A stretch of 64,000 nucleotides of DNA from Skermanella mucosa. Lineage in GTDB: Bacteria > Pseudomonadota > Alphaproteobacteria > Azospirillales > Azospirillaceae. The notes under the pieces are model-generated. The model was not told the origin of the DNA and did no database searches. It saw only the letters and a program-made list of their open reading frames with translations. Each line of letters begins with the position of its first letter. Position 1 is the stretch's first letter. Both the position numbers and the translations under genes were made by a program. Shown one piece after another: positions 56,499 through 64,000 of the stretch. The DNA lies in the NCBI RefSeq assembly GCF_016765655.2, contig NZ_CP086106.1:2600501-2664500 (forward strand), in the 5' to 3' direction.

Positions 56499-58055
56499 AT
56501 GGCCGGGCCACAGCCCTTCTACATCACGACGCCGATCTATTACGTCAACGACGTGCCCCATATCGGCCACGCCTATACTACGCTGGCGTGCGATGTCCTG
56601 GCCCGGTTCATGCGGCTGGACGGCCGCGACGTGAAGTTCCTGACCGGCACCGACGAGCATGGCCAGAAAGTCGAGAAGTCGGCCCAGGTGGCCGGCGTCG
56701 ATCCCCAGGCCTTCACCGACCGGGTGTCGCAGAATTTCCGCGACCTCGTCGGTGCCATGAACTATTCCAACGACGACTTCATCCGCACGACCGAGCCGCG
56801 CCATATCGAAGCCTGCCAAGCCCTGTGGCGGACGCTTGCCGACAAGGGCGAGATCTATCTTGGGTCCTACGCCGGCTGGTATGCCGTCCGGGACGAGGCG
56901 TTCTACGGCGAGGATGAACTGACCACCACGCCGACCGGCAGGAAGCTGGCGCCCAGCGGGGCGGAGTGCGAGTGGGTCGAGGAGCCGAGCTACTTCTTCC
57001 GCCTGTCGGCCTGGCAGGACCGGCTGCTGAGGTTCTACGACGAGCACCCCGACTTCATCCTGCCGCCGGGCAAGCGCAACGAGGTGATGGCCTTCGTCAA
57101 GTCGGGGCTGCGCGACCTGTCGGTCAGCCGGACCACCTTCAACTGGGGCGTCCCGGTGCCGGGCGACGAGCAGCACATCATGTATGTCTGGCTCGACGCG
57201 CTGACCAACTATATCACGGCGCTGGGCTATCCCGACACCGCGCCGGGCACGCCGTATGCCAAGTACTGGCCGGCCGACCTGCACATGGTCGGCAAGGACA
57301 TCCTGCGGTTCCACGCGGTCTATTGGCCGGCTTTCCTGATGGCGGCCGGCCTGGAGCCGCCCAAGCGGGTGTTCGCCCATGGTTGGTGGACCATCGAAGG
57401 CCAGAAGATGTCCAAGTCCCTGGGCAACGTGATCGCGCCCGAGACGCTGGTCTCGACCTACGGGCTGGACCCGACGCGCTATTTCCTGCTGCGCGAAGTT
57501 CCGTTCGGCAATGACGGGGACTTCTCGCACCGGGCGATGGTCAATCGCTTGAACGGCGACCTGGCGAACGACTATGGCAATCTGGTGCAGCGCGTGCTGT
57601 CCATGATCCAGAAGAACTGCGGCGCCACGGTACCGGACGCCGGCGCCTTCGGCGAAGCCGACGACAAGCTCCTGGGTTCGGCCGGGGCCTTGCTCGATAC
57701 CGTCCGGCGGGAACTGTCGGTGCAGGCCTTCCACAAGGCGATCGAGGCGATCTGGGCCGTCATCGGCGACGCCAACCGCTATGTTGACGAGCAGGCGCCC
57801 TGGGCATTGCGCAAGACCGATCCGGCGCGTATGGGAACGGTTCTGTATGTGTTGGCCGAGACGATCCGCCGGCTGGCGATCCTGACCCAGCCGCTGATGC
57901 CCGACGCGTCGGCGAAGATCCTGGACCAGCTCGCCGTTCCGGCCGGAGAGCGCGGGTTCGACAGGCTCGCCGAAGGGCAGGCGCTGGCGTCGGGAACCCC
58001 GCTGCCCCGTCCCGAGGGCGTGTTCCCGCGGTTCGTCGAGGAAGCTGGAAACTGA
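56499..58055 (+). CDS. metG: Methionyl-tRNA synthetase
   Basis: 518 residues, with GGAGAGCC upstream. Class I synthetase with HIGH-type YVNDVPHIGHAY, LTGTDEHGQKV and KMSKS in GQKMSKSLGN. It belongs to the short form without a C-terminal EMAP/dimerisation domain; the zinc-knuckle cysteines of the long form are not seen in the insert after YAGWYAVRDEAFY. It charges tRNA-Met for initiation and elongation. Confidence 0.96.
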   Translation: MAGPQPFYITTPIYYVNDVPHIGHAYTTLACDVLARFMRLDGRDVKFLTGTDEHGQKVEKSAQVAGVDPQAFTDRVSQNFRDLVGAMNYSNDDFIRTTEPRHIEACQALWRTLADKGEIYLGSYAGWYAVRDEAFYGEDELTTTPTGRKLAPSGAECEWVEEPSYFFRLSAWQDRLLRFYDEHPDFILPPGKRNEVMAFVKSGLRDLSVSRTTFNWGVPVPGDEQHIMYVWLDALTNYITALGYPDTAPGTPYAKYWPADLHMVGKDILRFHAVYWPAFLMAAGLEPPKRVFAHGWWTIEGQKMSKSLGNVIAPETLVSTYGLDPTRYFLLREVPFGNDGDFSHRAMVNRLNGDLANDYGNLVQRVLSMIQKNCGATVPDAGAFGEADDKLLGSAGALLDTVRRELSVQAFHKAIEAIWAVIGDANRYVDEQAPWALRKTDPARMGTVLYVLAETIRRLAILTQPLMPDASAKILDQLAVPAGERGFDRLAEGQALASGTPLPRPEGVFPRFVEEAGN

Positions 58056-58062
58056 GAGCACG

Positions 58063-58869
58063 ATGCTGATCGACAGCCATTGCCATCTGGATTTCCCCGA
58101 CTTCGCGGAGGAGCGGGACGAGGTGATCGCGCGGGCGAAGCGGGCAGGGGTGGCCCGCATGGTCACGATCTCGACCCGGATCAGCCGGTTCGACCAGATC
58201 CGGGAGATCGCGGAAGCCTATGACGAGGTCTATTGCACCGTCGGCGTTCACCCGCATCAGGCGGCCGAGGAACAGGCCGTGACCTCGGTCGAGAGGCTGG
58301 TCGAACTGTCGCGGCATCCCAAGGTGGTCGGGATCGGCGAAAGCGGCCTGGACTATTTCTACGACAACAGCCCGCGCGATATCCAGCAGGCGGGTTTCCG
58401 CATGCACGCCCAGGCCTGCCGCGAGACCGATCTTCCCATCGTGGTCCATACCCGCGACGCCGACGAGGATACCGCCCGCATCCTCAAGGAGGAGGGAGCG
58501 GGGCAGGGGCTTCGGGGCGTCCTGCACTGCTTCAGCTCCGGCCGAGCGCTGGCCGAGCAGGCCCTGGAGTTCGGGTTCTATATCTCTCTGTCGGGCATCG
58601 TGACCTTCAAGCGGTCCGAGGAGCTGCGCGACATCGTCCGGTCGGTGCCGCTCGACCGTATCCTGGTGGAGACCGACGCGCCGTTCCTCGCGCCGATCCC
58701 GAAGCGCGGCAAGCGCAACGAGCCCTCCTTCGTGGCCCATACGGCGGCCGCCGTCGCCCAGGTCAAGGGCATAAGCCCGGAAGAACTCGCGGCGCGGACG
58801 ACCGAAAATGTCCTGAAGCTGTTCAACCGAATGCCGGCACCCGCCGCCGGGACGATTCCCGCATCATGA
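58063..58869 (+). CDS. tatD: TatD-family metal-dependent hydrolase (DNase)
   Basis: 268 residues. TIM-barrel amidohydrolase fold with metal ligands in DSHCHLDF, VGVHPHQA, GESGLDYFY, VVHTRDADED, HCFSSG and ETDAPFLAP. TatD proteins show 3'-5' exonuclease activity and are linked to DNA repair. The gene begins 7 bases after metG and overlaps the next gene by ATGA. Confidence 0.94.
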   Translation: MLIDSHCHLDFPDFAEERDEVIARAKRAGVARMVTISTRISRFDQIREIAEAYDEVYCTVGVHPHQAAEEQAVTSVERLVELSRHPKVVGIGESGLDYFYDNSPRDIQQAGFRMHAQACRETDLPIVVHTRDADEDTARILKEEGAGQGLRGVLHCFSSGRALAEQALEFGFYISLSGIVTFKRSEELRDIVRSVPLDRILVETDAPFLAPIPKRGKRNEPSFVAHTAAAVAQVKGISPEELAARTTENVLKLFNRMPAPAAGTIPAS

Positions 58870-59639
58870 GGATCACCATTCTCGGTTCGGGCGGGTCGGG
58901 AGGCGTTCCGCTGATCGGAGGCGATTGGGGGGCCTGCGACCCGGCCAACCCGAAGAACCGGCGGAGCCGGCCTTCGATTCTGGTCGAGGACCGGGGATCC
59001 CGCGTGCTGGTGGACACAAGCCCGGACCTGCGGGAACAGCTGATCGCCACCCGGACGACTTGGTTGAGCGGCGTGGTCTTCACCCACGGCCATGCCGACC
59101 ACACCCATGGGCTCGACGACCTTCGCGGCATCAACCATGCGATGGACGCGCCGATCGACGTTCATGCGGACCGGAGCACGCTGGACGACCTGATGCACCG
59201 GTTCGGCTATTGCTTCACGCCGATCAAGCCGGGCTCGATCTATTACAAGCCGGCGCTGGTTCCGCACGTGATCACCGGCCCGTTCAGCGTCGGCGGGATC
59301 GAGATCCTGCCGTTCGAGCAGGATCATGGCTGGATGAAGACGCTGGGCTTCCGGTTCGGACGGTTCGGCTATTCCACCGATGTGGTCAGGATGGAGGATG
59401 CCGCCTTCGAAGCGCTGGAGGGCATCGACACCTGGGTGGTCGATTGCGTCCGCGTGGCTCCTGCCCATCCCGTCCATGCCCATCTCGAGCTGACGCTGGA
59501 GTGGATCGAACGGGTTCGCCCGCGTCGGGCCTATCTGACCCACATGAACCAGAGCATGGACTACGAAAAGGTGATGGCGATGCTCCCTCCGGGAGTCGAG
59601 CCGGCCTATGACGGCTTGGTGATCGACATCCCGGATTGA
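58866..59639 (+). CDS. Metallo-beta-lactamase-fold hydrolase, PhnP-like
   Basis: 257 residues from ATG 58866, overlapping the tatD stop. The N-terminal ILGSGGSGGVPLIGGDWGACD block with CDPANPKNRR and the metal motif FTHGHADHTHGLDDLRG match the PhnP/TatD-linked group of MBL-fold phosphodiesterases. Later metal ligands are in EQDHG, YSTDVV and LTHMN. Activity on cyclic phosphates or nucleic acids is inferred. This three-gene order with tatD and metG is conserved in alphaproteobacteria. Confidence 0.9.
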   Translation: MRITILGSGGSGGVPLIGGDWGACDPANPKNRRSRPSILVEDRGSRVLVDTSPDLREQLIATRTTWLSGVVFTHGHADHTHGLDDLRGINHAMDAPIDVHADRSTLDDLMHRFGYCFTPIKPGSIYYKPALVPHVITGPFSVGGIEILPFEQDHGWMKTLGFRFGRFGYSTDVVRMEDAAFEALEGIDTWVVDCVRVAPAHPVHAHLELTLEWIERVRPRRAYLTHMNQSMDYEKVMAMLPPGVEPAYDGLVIDIPD

Positions 59640-59656
59640 GCGGCTTTCGATCTCCG

Positions 59657-60985
59657 TCACTCGGCGGCGGCGCTGGCCTCCTTTAGCGCGAACCGCCGCT
59701 CCATGTCGCGGCGCACCCGCACGGCCTCGGTGTCGGGAATGCTGATGTCCGCCCAGGTGACGATCCGGCCGGCCGGAACGTCCTTCAGCAGCTTGACCTT
59801 GTGAGCGAGGCCGATCGGCAGCGCCCCTTCGGCAAGGCTCCGCTCGGCCGGAACCAGCTTGCCCCAGACGGTGTAGCCGCCCTCGCCGTCGAGCATTTCC
59901 CCGGCCTTGAGCGGCCGCTTTGCGACGGCGGCCACGTCGCCGCGGAAACCGCGGGTCTGGCCGGTCGGCTCGCCGCGGAGCGCCGCCGACAGCACCGAGA
60001 TGCCCAGCTCCAGCCCGATCAGGTGGTACGGCTTGTACATGGCGGCGTAGTTGCCGGTGTCGTCCGTCTTCAGGCCGTACTGCTTGAAGCAGGCCCGGGC
60101 ATAGTCGTTCGGCGCCTTCAGGACGACGTAGACGCCCCAGCGCAGGTCCCGGAAGACCGGCCTGCCGTCCCGTTCCAGGGAGGAGACGGTCTCCACCATG
60201 CCCTCGCGCTCCAGCACGCCACCGGCGGAAGCGGGCCGCAGGACGTGGGGCAGGTCGTCCACGCCGCAGGGCGGGAAGAGCAGGCCGTCGGACGGCACGG
60301 CGAGTTCGCAGGCGTTCGCGATCGCCGCCATTTCGAGCGCCGACTTGGTCCCGTCCAGGAAGGAATTGAACATCTGGGCGTTCATGCCGGCGGTGCGGGC
60401 CTCCTCGGGCGTCAGGCCGTAGTGGGACCAGACATCGTCCGGGGTCACCGTGTGGAACAGCGGCAGGTACTTGGTCCCCTTGCCGGCCGCGACCACCTGG
60501 AACCCGCAGGAGCGGCCCCAGTCCACCATCTCGGCGGTGAGCGCGGGCTGATCGCCGTAGGCCATGGAATAGACTACGCCCTTGGCCCGGGCCTCCTCCG
60601 CCAGCAGGGCGCCGGCCAGGACGTCCGCCTCGACGTTCACCATGACGATGTGCTTGCCGGCCGCGATGGCGGCGCGGGCGTGGGCGATGCCGGCGGCCGG
60701 GGCGCCGGTCGCCTCGACGACGACTTCCACGCGATCGTCTCCGCACGCCTCGGCGCCGGAGGTGACGAACTCCGTGCGCGCGATCCGGGCTTCGTCCCAG
60801 CCGACCTGCCGGCACGCCGACTTGGCCCGTTCGGGGTCGAGGTCGGCGATCACGGCGACCTCCAGGCCCGGCGTCGTCGGGACCTGGGACAGGAACATGG
60901 AGCCGAACTTGCCGGCGCCGATCAGGCCGACCCGGACCGGCCTGCCTGCGGCGACCCGGGCCTGGAGCAGATGATGGAGATTCAT
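59657..60985 (-). CDS. NAD(P)-dependent oxidoreductase with SAF domain
   Basis: 442 residues from ATG 60985. N-terminal Rossmann domain of the homoserine dehydrogenase type (VRVGLIGAGKFGSMF), a central catalytic domain (EVVVEATGAPAAG, VVAAGKGTKYLP) and a C-terminal SAF-like domain (about 365-430; KRPLKAGEMLDGEGGYTVWGKL). The family reduces or oxidises hydroxy/keto acids but is poorly characterised. It is downstream of a PhyH dioxygenase and a GntR regulator, probably in one operon; the catabolic pathway is unknown. Confidence 0.8.
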   Translation of the reverse strand: MNLHHLLQARVAAGRPVRVGLIGAGKFGSMFLSQVPTTPGLEVAVIADLDPERAKSACRQVGWDEARIARTEFVTSGAEACGDDRVEVVVEATGAPAAGIAHARAAIAAGKHIVMVNVEADVLAGALLAEEARAKGVVYSMAYGDQPALTAEMVDWGRSCGFQVVAAGKGTKYLPLFHTVTPDDVWSHYGLTPEEARTAGMNAQMFNSFLDGTKSALEMAAIANACELAVPSDGLLFPPCGVDDLPHVLRPASAGGVLEREGMVETVSSLERDGRPVFRDLRWGVYVVLKAPNDYARACFKQYGLKTDDTGNYAAMYKPYHLIGLELGISVLSAALRGEPTGQTRGFRGDVAAVAKRPLKAGEMLDGEGGYTVWGKLVPAERSLAEGALPIGLAHKVKLLKDVPAGRIVTWADISIPDTEAVRVRRDMERRFALKEASAAAE

Positions 60986-60992
60986 CAGGCCC

Positions 60993-61793
60993 TTACTCCG
61001 CAGCCAGCCGGCCGGACCGGGCATAGGCGGTCAGGGCGTCGTCGGCGACCGTCTCGATCGGCGTGAAATCCCGATGGGCGATCCATTCCGGCCGGGTCGG
61101 CTTGCGGATGTGGTTGGAGACCGCGCACAGGGTCAGATAGACGATCTTGCGAGGGTAGGGGGTGATGTTGCCCGCCGAGCCATGGACAAGGTTGCCGTGG
61201 AACATCAGGACGGAGCCGGGCTTGCCGGTCGGTGCCACGATGCCGCCTTCGTCCACCAGCTTGGCTACGGCGTCATGATCCAGCGTCCAGAGCGGGTAGG
61301 AAGTGGTCTGCTTGTCGTGGCCGGCCGGGAGCGTGCCGTGGGTGTGGCTGCGCGGGATCAGCATCAGGGGGCCGTTGATCGGCATGACCTCGTCGATGAA
61401 GACCGAGATGTTCATGGCGCGGGGTTCCGGCATGCCGTCGTCGCGCGCCCAGGTTCCATAATCCTGGTGCCACTGCCAGACCTCGCCGTCAAAGGCGGCC
61501 TTCGCGTTGATCTTGTACTGGTGCATGTAGAGCTTTTCGCCGAAGAACTGCTCAACGGGCTCGATCAGGCGGGGATGGGCGCCGAGGATGCGGAAAGCCT
61601 CGTTGTAGGTGTGCGCGGCGAAGGCGGTGCGCGGCGCGCCGCTCTTCTCGCGCCAGACTTCCGGTCGGTCGGAGCGGTAGATCTGCTCGGCCTCGCGGCG
61701 CAGGACCTCCACTTCCTCGGGCGTGAAGGCTTCCGGCAGGAAGATGTAGCCCTGTTCCTCGAAGGTGGCGAGCTGTTCCGGGGTGAGTTTCAT
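60993..61793 (-). CDS. Phytanoyl-CoA dioxygenase family (EctD-like) hydroxylase
   Basis: 266 residues. Fe(II)/2-oxoglutarate dioxygenase with the facial triad His109-x-Asp111 (WQWHQDYGTW) and His204 (NLVHG), plus Arg215 for 2-oxoglutarate. The stretch QDYGTWARDDGMPEPRAMN resembles ectoine hydroxylase, and GPLMLIPRSHTHG is common to PhyH enzymes. No ectABC genes are near, and its neighbours are a SAF oxidoreductase and GntR regulator, so a different small-molecule substrate is likely. It lies 7 bases from the oxidoreductase gene. Confidence 0.88.
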   Translation of the reverse strand: MKLTPEQLATFEEQGYIFLPEAFTPEEVEVLRREAEQIYRSDRPEVWREKSGAPRTAFAAHTYNEAFRILGAHPRLIEPVEQFFGEKLYMHQYKINAKAAFDGEVWQWHQDYGTWARDDGMPEPRAMNISVFIDEVMPINGPLMLIPRSHTHGTLPAGHDKQTTSYPLWTLDHDAVAKLVDEGGIVAPTGKPGSVLMFHGNLVHGSAGNITPYPRKIVYLTLCAVSNHIRKPTRPEWIAHRDFTPIETVADDALTAYARSGRLAAE

Positions 61794-61819
61794 GGTCGTT
61801 TCCTCCGTTGCTGTTGTGA

Positions 61820-62503
61820 TCAGGCGGCCTGGTTGATCGCCGCCAGTCTTTGGGATGTCTCGGTGCCGGCGCGGCTGGCGTGCTTGAGTGCTGCGGCTTC
61901 GGCGTTGGTGGCGTCACCGGCCAGGATGAAGCCCGCGATGACGGCATGTTCGTTCCAGACCTTGGGCCGGTGCCCCGGCTCGTTCAGGACGACCCCCATG
62001 GACCGCTTGAGATGCGGCCATTGCGGCGCCACGGTTTCCTCGATCGCCGAGTTTCCGGACAGGCGGTAGATCGCCGTATGGAAGTCGGCGTCGGCCTGGA
62101 TGAAGACGGCCGCTGGTCTGTCGGGATCCAGCGACGCGCCACGCTGAAGCGCGTCTTCAAGCTCCCGGCGTGCCGAGGGTCCGGCGGTGCCGGCCGCGAT
62201 CCGCAGCGCTGCCAGCCGGGCGGCGAGGGCGTCGAGCGACGTCCTGACCTGGTAGAGGTCGAGGATGCGGGCCGCATCCAGCGGCGCCACGGTCAGGCCG
62301 CGCTTGCCGCTTTCCACGAGCAGGCCTTGGCGCTTGAGGAGCTGGAGAGCGTGGCTGACCGGCTGACGGGATACCCCGAGCCTTTCGGCAAGTTCCTCCT
62401 GGCGGATGCGGCTGCCGGCCGGCAAACTGCCGTCGGCGATCGCCTTTACGAGAGATTCGTAGACTTGGTCGATCAGAACCGGCTGGGAGGATATCGGCTT
62501 CAT
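61820..62503 (-). CDS. GntR-family regulator (FCD domain)
   Basis: 227 residues. N-terminal winged helix (about 10-70, LAERLGVSRQPVSHALQLLKRQGLL) and a C-terminal all-helical FCD domain with the metal-binding histidines of the family (DADFHTAIYRLSGN, about 145; W-x-EHAVIAGFILAGD). FCD regulators bind organic acids or sugar acids. It is first in the operon with the PhyH and SAF genes, and a 17-bp palindrome lies upstream, so local autoregulation is likely. Confidence 0.92.
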   Translation of the reverse strand: MKPISSQPVLIDQVYESLVKAIADGSLPAGSRIRQEELAERLGVSRQPVSHALQLLKRQGLLVESGKRGLTVAPLDAARILDLYQVRTSLDALAARLAALRIAAGTAGPSARRELEDALQRGASLDPDRPAAVFIQADADFHTAIYRLSGNSAIEETVAPQWPHLKRSMGVVLNEPGHRPKVWNEHAVIAGFILAGDATNAEAAALKHASRAGTETSQRLAAINQAA

Positions 62504-62529
62504 GGGTCCGTCGCTCGGGTAAGGAGTTT

Positions 62530-62546
62530 CGGAATTCAGAATTCCG
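62530..62546. promoter_or_regulatory. Palindromic operator candidate for the GntR regulator
   Basis: CGGAATTCAGAATTCCG is a perfect 8+1+8 inverted repeat, 27 bases upstream of the GntR start. GntR regulators typically bind short palindromes in their own promoter, so this is the best candidate site. Confidence 0.65.
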
Positions 62547-62746
62547 TATGCGGTGAAGCTAGGCTAATCAGTCCCGATGGTCAACCCACATACCGTTGTA
62601 TCCAGAAAATTATTTCCATAATATAAATTATCACATCCAGGTTGGGGTGCGGAAAGGGCGGTATCCGTGTTCCCGGTTTGCCTGGATTGTCGTGGTGCGA
62701 TGCCGACGACCCTGCCCGCCTGTTAATGGTTCCAGGAGGATTTCAA

Positions 62747-63703
62747 ATGCATAGCGACTCCCTGCATCGTTGGCAGCATGACCATAGTTTCGGCCAGGAT
62801 CGCGCGGCGGTCGGCGAGCGGCGCACGATGCTGGTGGTCGCTTTGACCGCCATCACCATGGTGATCGAGATCGGTGCCGGCGTTTGGACCGGATCGATGG
62901 CGCTGCTGGCGGACGGCGTCCACATGGCATCCCATGTGCTGGCGCTCGGCATTTCGGCCTTCGCCTATGTCTATGCGCGCCGGCATGCCCACGATGCCCG
63001 CTTCAGCTTCGGGACCGGCAAGGTCAATGCCCTGGCCGGCTTCACCGGTGCACTGCTGCTGGCCGTCGTGGCGCTGGGAATGGCCTGGGAAAGCGCCGGC
63101 CGCCTGCTCGCCCCTGGGGAAATCGCGTTCGACGAGGCGATCGTGGTCGCTGTCCTGGGGCTTGTGGTCAATGCGGCGAGCGTCGTGATCCTCGGCGGTC
63201 ACCGGCACGATCATGAGCATGCCCATGACCATCATCACGGAGATGAGCATCATCATCACCATGGGCACCATGGCGAGGACCATAACCTGAGATCGGCTTA
63301 CCTGCATGTCCTGACCGATGCGCTGACCTCGGTTCTGGCGATCCTGGCGCTTCTCGGGGCCAAGTATCTCGGAGCCGGTTGGCTGGACCCGGTAATGGGC
63401 ATAGTCGGCGCTGTTCTGGTCGCCAACTGGTCACGCGGCCTGCTGCGCAGCACGACCGGTGTCCTGCTGGACCACCAAGCTCCCGAACCTGTGCGGGAGC
63501 GGCTGCGGAACATCTTCGAAATCGGGAGCGGCGATCGGATCGCCGACCTGCATGTCTGGTCGATCGGCCCCGGAATCCATGCCGCCATCGTCAGCATCGT
63601 GACGCATGAACCAAAGACGCCGGAATTCTACCGGAGCTTGGTTCCTGACGATCTAGGCATCAGGCATTTGAGCGTGGAGGTCAATTCTACCGAACAACTA
63701 TGA
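62747..63703 (+). CDS. Cation diffusion facilitator metal exporter with His-rich loop
   Basis: 318 residues from ATG 62747, AGGAGG upstream. Six membrane segments; metal-site motifs ALLADGVHMASH in TM2 and VLTDALTSV (His187 and Asp191) in TM5. Between TM4 and TM5 a loop (about 152-179) has 16 histidines with Asp and Glu residues. The C-terminal domain is of the CDF type. It exports divalent ions such as Zn, Co, Ni or Cd; the long His loop resembles the DmeF/CzcD branches. No adjacent metal regulator is seen. Confidence 0.9.
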   Translation: MHSDSLHRWQHDHSFGQDRAAVGERRTMLVVALTAITMVIEIGAGVWTGSMALLADGVHMASHVLALGISAFAYVYARRHAHDARFSFGTGKVNALAGFTGALLLAVVALGMAWESAGRLLAPGEIAFDEAIVVAVLGLVVNAASVVILGGHRHDHEHAHDHHHGDEHHHHHGHHGEDHNLRSAYLHVLTDALTSVLAILALLGAKYLGAGWLDPVMGIVGAVLVANWSRGLLRSTTGVLLDHQAPEPVRERLRNIFEIGSGDRIADLHVWSIGPGIHAAIVSIVTHEPKTPEFYRSLVPDDLGIRHLSVEVNSTEQL

Positions 63704-64000
63704 ATCTTCAGAGGATTCAAAGTCAAAAACAAATCCCTTGTCATTCACAGTTACGAATCCGCACTGGTACATGTCTATCCTGCTTTCAGTGATCTGATAC
63801 AGGACATACAGTCTCTTGGATTTGAATTTCTGCTCGACCAGCGCATGCATTGTGCCGATTTCGTCATCGTGGAACCGGTAATCCGTCTTCTCGGGCGGAG
63901 TGGTGCCGGCCGAAACAACCAATTCTATCACAATGCTTCGATGTTTTGGCTGCAGTTCACTAAGCCGCCTGTTGAATTCAGGTGTAAGTTCGACGTTCGG
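63698..64000 (-). CDS. Unidentified protein, 3' part, running off the window
   Basis: The frame is open from base 64000 to the stop at 63698 (100 residues) and continues beyond the window, so the start is not seen. The sequence is soluble with mixed strands and charged helices (VNDKGFVFDFESSEDS at the end; LYVLYQITESRIDMYQ before it). No family recognised. The G+C content is clearly lower than in the neighbouring exporter. It overlaps the end of the CDF gene by 6 bases on the opposite strand. Possible recent acquisition or start of an accessory region. Confidence 0.6.
   Translation of the reverse strand, partial: PNVELTPEFNRRLSELQPKHRSIVIELVVSAGTTPPEKTDYRFHDDEIGTMHALVEQKFKSKRLYVLYQITESRIDMYQCGFVTVNDKGFVFDFESSEDS

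Overview
The window is high-G+C chromosomal DNA from an alphaproteobacterium, most likely a Rhodospirillales member close to Azospirillum or Skermanella. This is inferred from gene content and order: yqeY-dnaG-rpoD-tRNA, popZ beside valS, a Ros/R00410-type XRE regulator, a type III ornithine decarboxylase paired with homospermidine synthase, and acetoacetyl-CoA reductase. Most of it is housekeeping sequence, tightly packed, with many 4-base ATGA/GTGA overlaps. No rRNA, CRISPR array, complete insertion sequence or prophage is visible.

Layout. 1-1.3 kb: the end of a PHB-type reductase, an AhpD-like protein and a NUDIX hydrolase. 1.3-8.5 kb: carA, yqeY, dnaG, rpoD, a CAU tRNA and sufE. 8.5-14.9 kb: cupin, GST, glyoxalase II, a methyltransferase whose 3' end overlaps uvrA, then ssb. 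15-21 kb: a GT-C-like membrane protein, an SDR, a DUF2382 stress-type protein, a hybrid-free histidine kinase and a very short chemoreceptor-like protein. 21.2-25 kb: the pstSCAB phosphate transporter. 25-30.3 kb: an AcoR-type sigma-54 activator divergent from a Tat-exported Rieske protein and a PQQ alcohol dehydrogenase. 30.7-33.8 kb: homospermidine synthesis with a structured leader. 34-42 kb: methyltransferase, cupin, GNAT, sulfurtransferase, AlaX, cysteine synthase, NUDIX, XRE regulator and a DegP-like protein without its catalytic triad. 42.4-53.5 kb: tRNA-Cys, pcm, rhodanese, TolC, popZ, valS, ilvD, an ElyC-like protein and RlpA. 53.5-59.6 kb: a cell-wall/replication/translation operon (dac-tmk-holB-metG-tatD-MBL hydrolase). 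59.6-62.6 kb: a GntR-controlled pair (SAF-domain oxidoreductase plus PhyH dioxygenase). 62.7-64 kb: a CDF metal exporter and the end of an unidentified low-G+C gene running off the window.

The most distinctive unit is 25-30.3 kb. A perfect -24/-12 sigma-54 promoter with upstream TGTGAC repeats sits between an activator that carries GAFTGA and a two- or three-gene operon. The quinoprotein has a D-W-D active-site motif, the pattern associated with lanthanide use, and lacks the vicinal cysteine pair. Its immediate partner is a Tat-signal Rieske protein; no cytochrome c is present. A periplasmic alcohol-oxidising module that passes electrons through a Rieske protein is an inference, but a testable one.

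Other items worth checking are the structured leader before ornithine decarboxylase, a possible plus-strand small RNA ending in a terminator at 33.9 kb, an 80-residue orphan gene with a good promoter between valS and ilvD, the degenerate DegP homologue, and tandem repeats placed over two stop codons.
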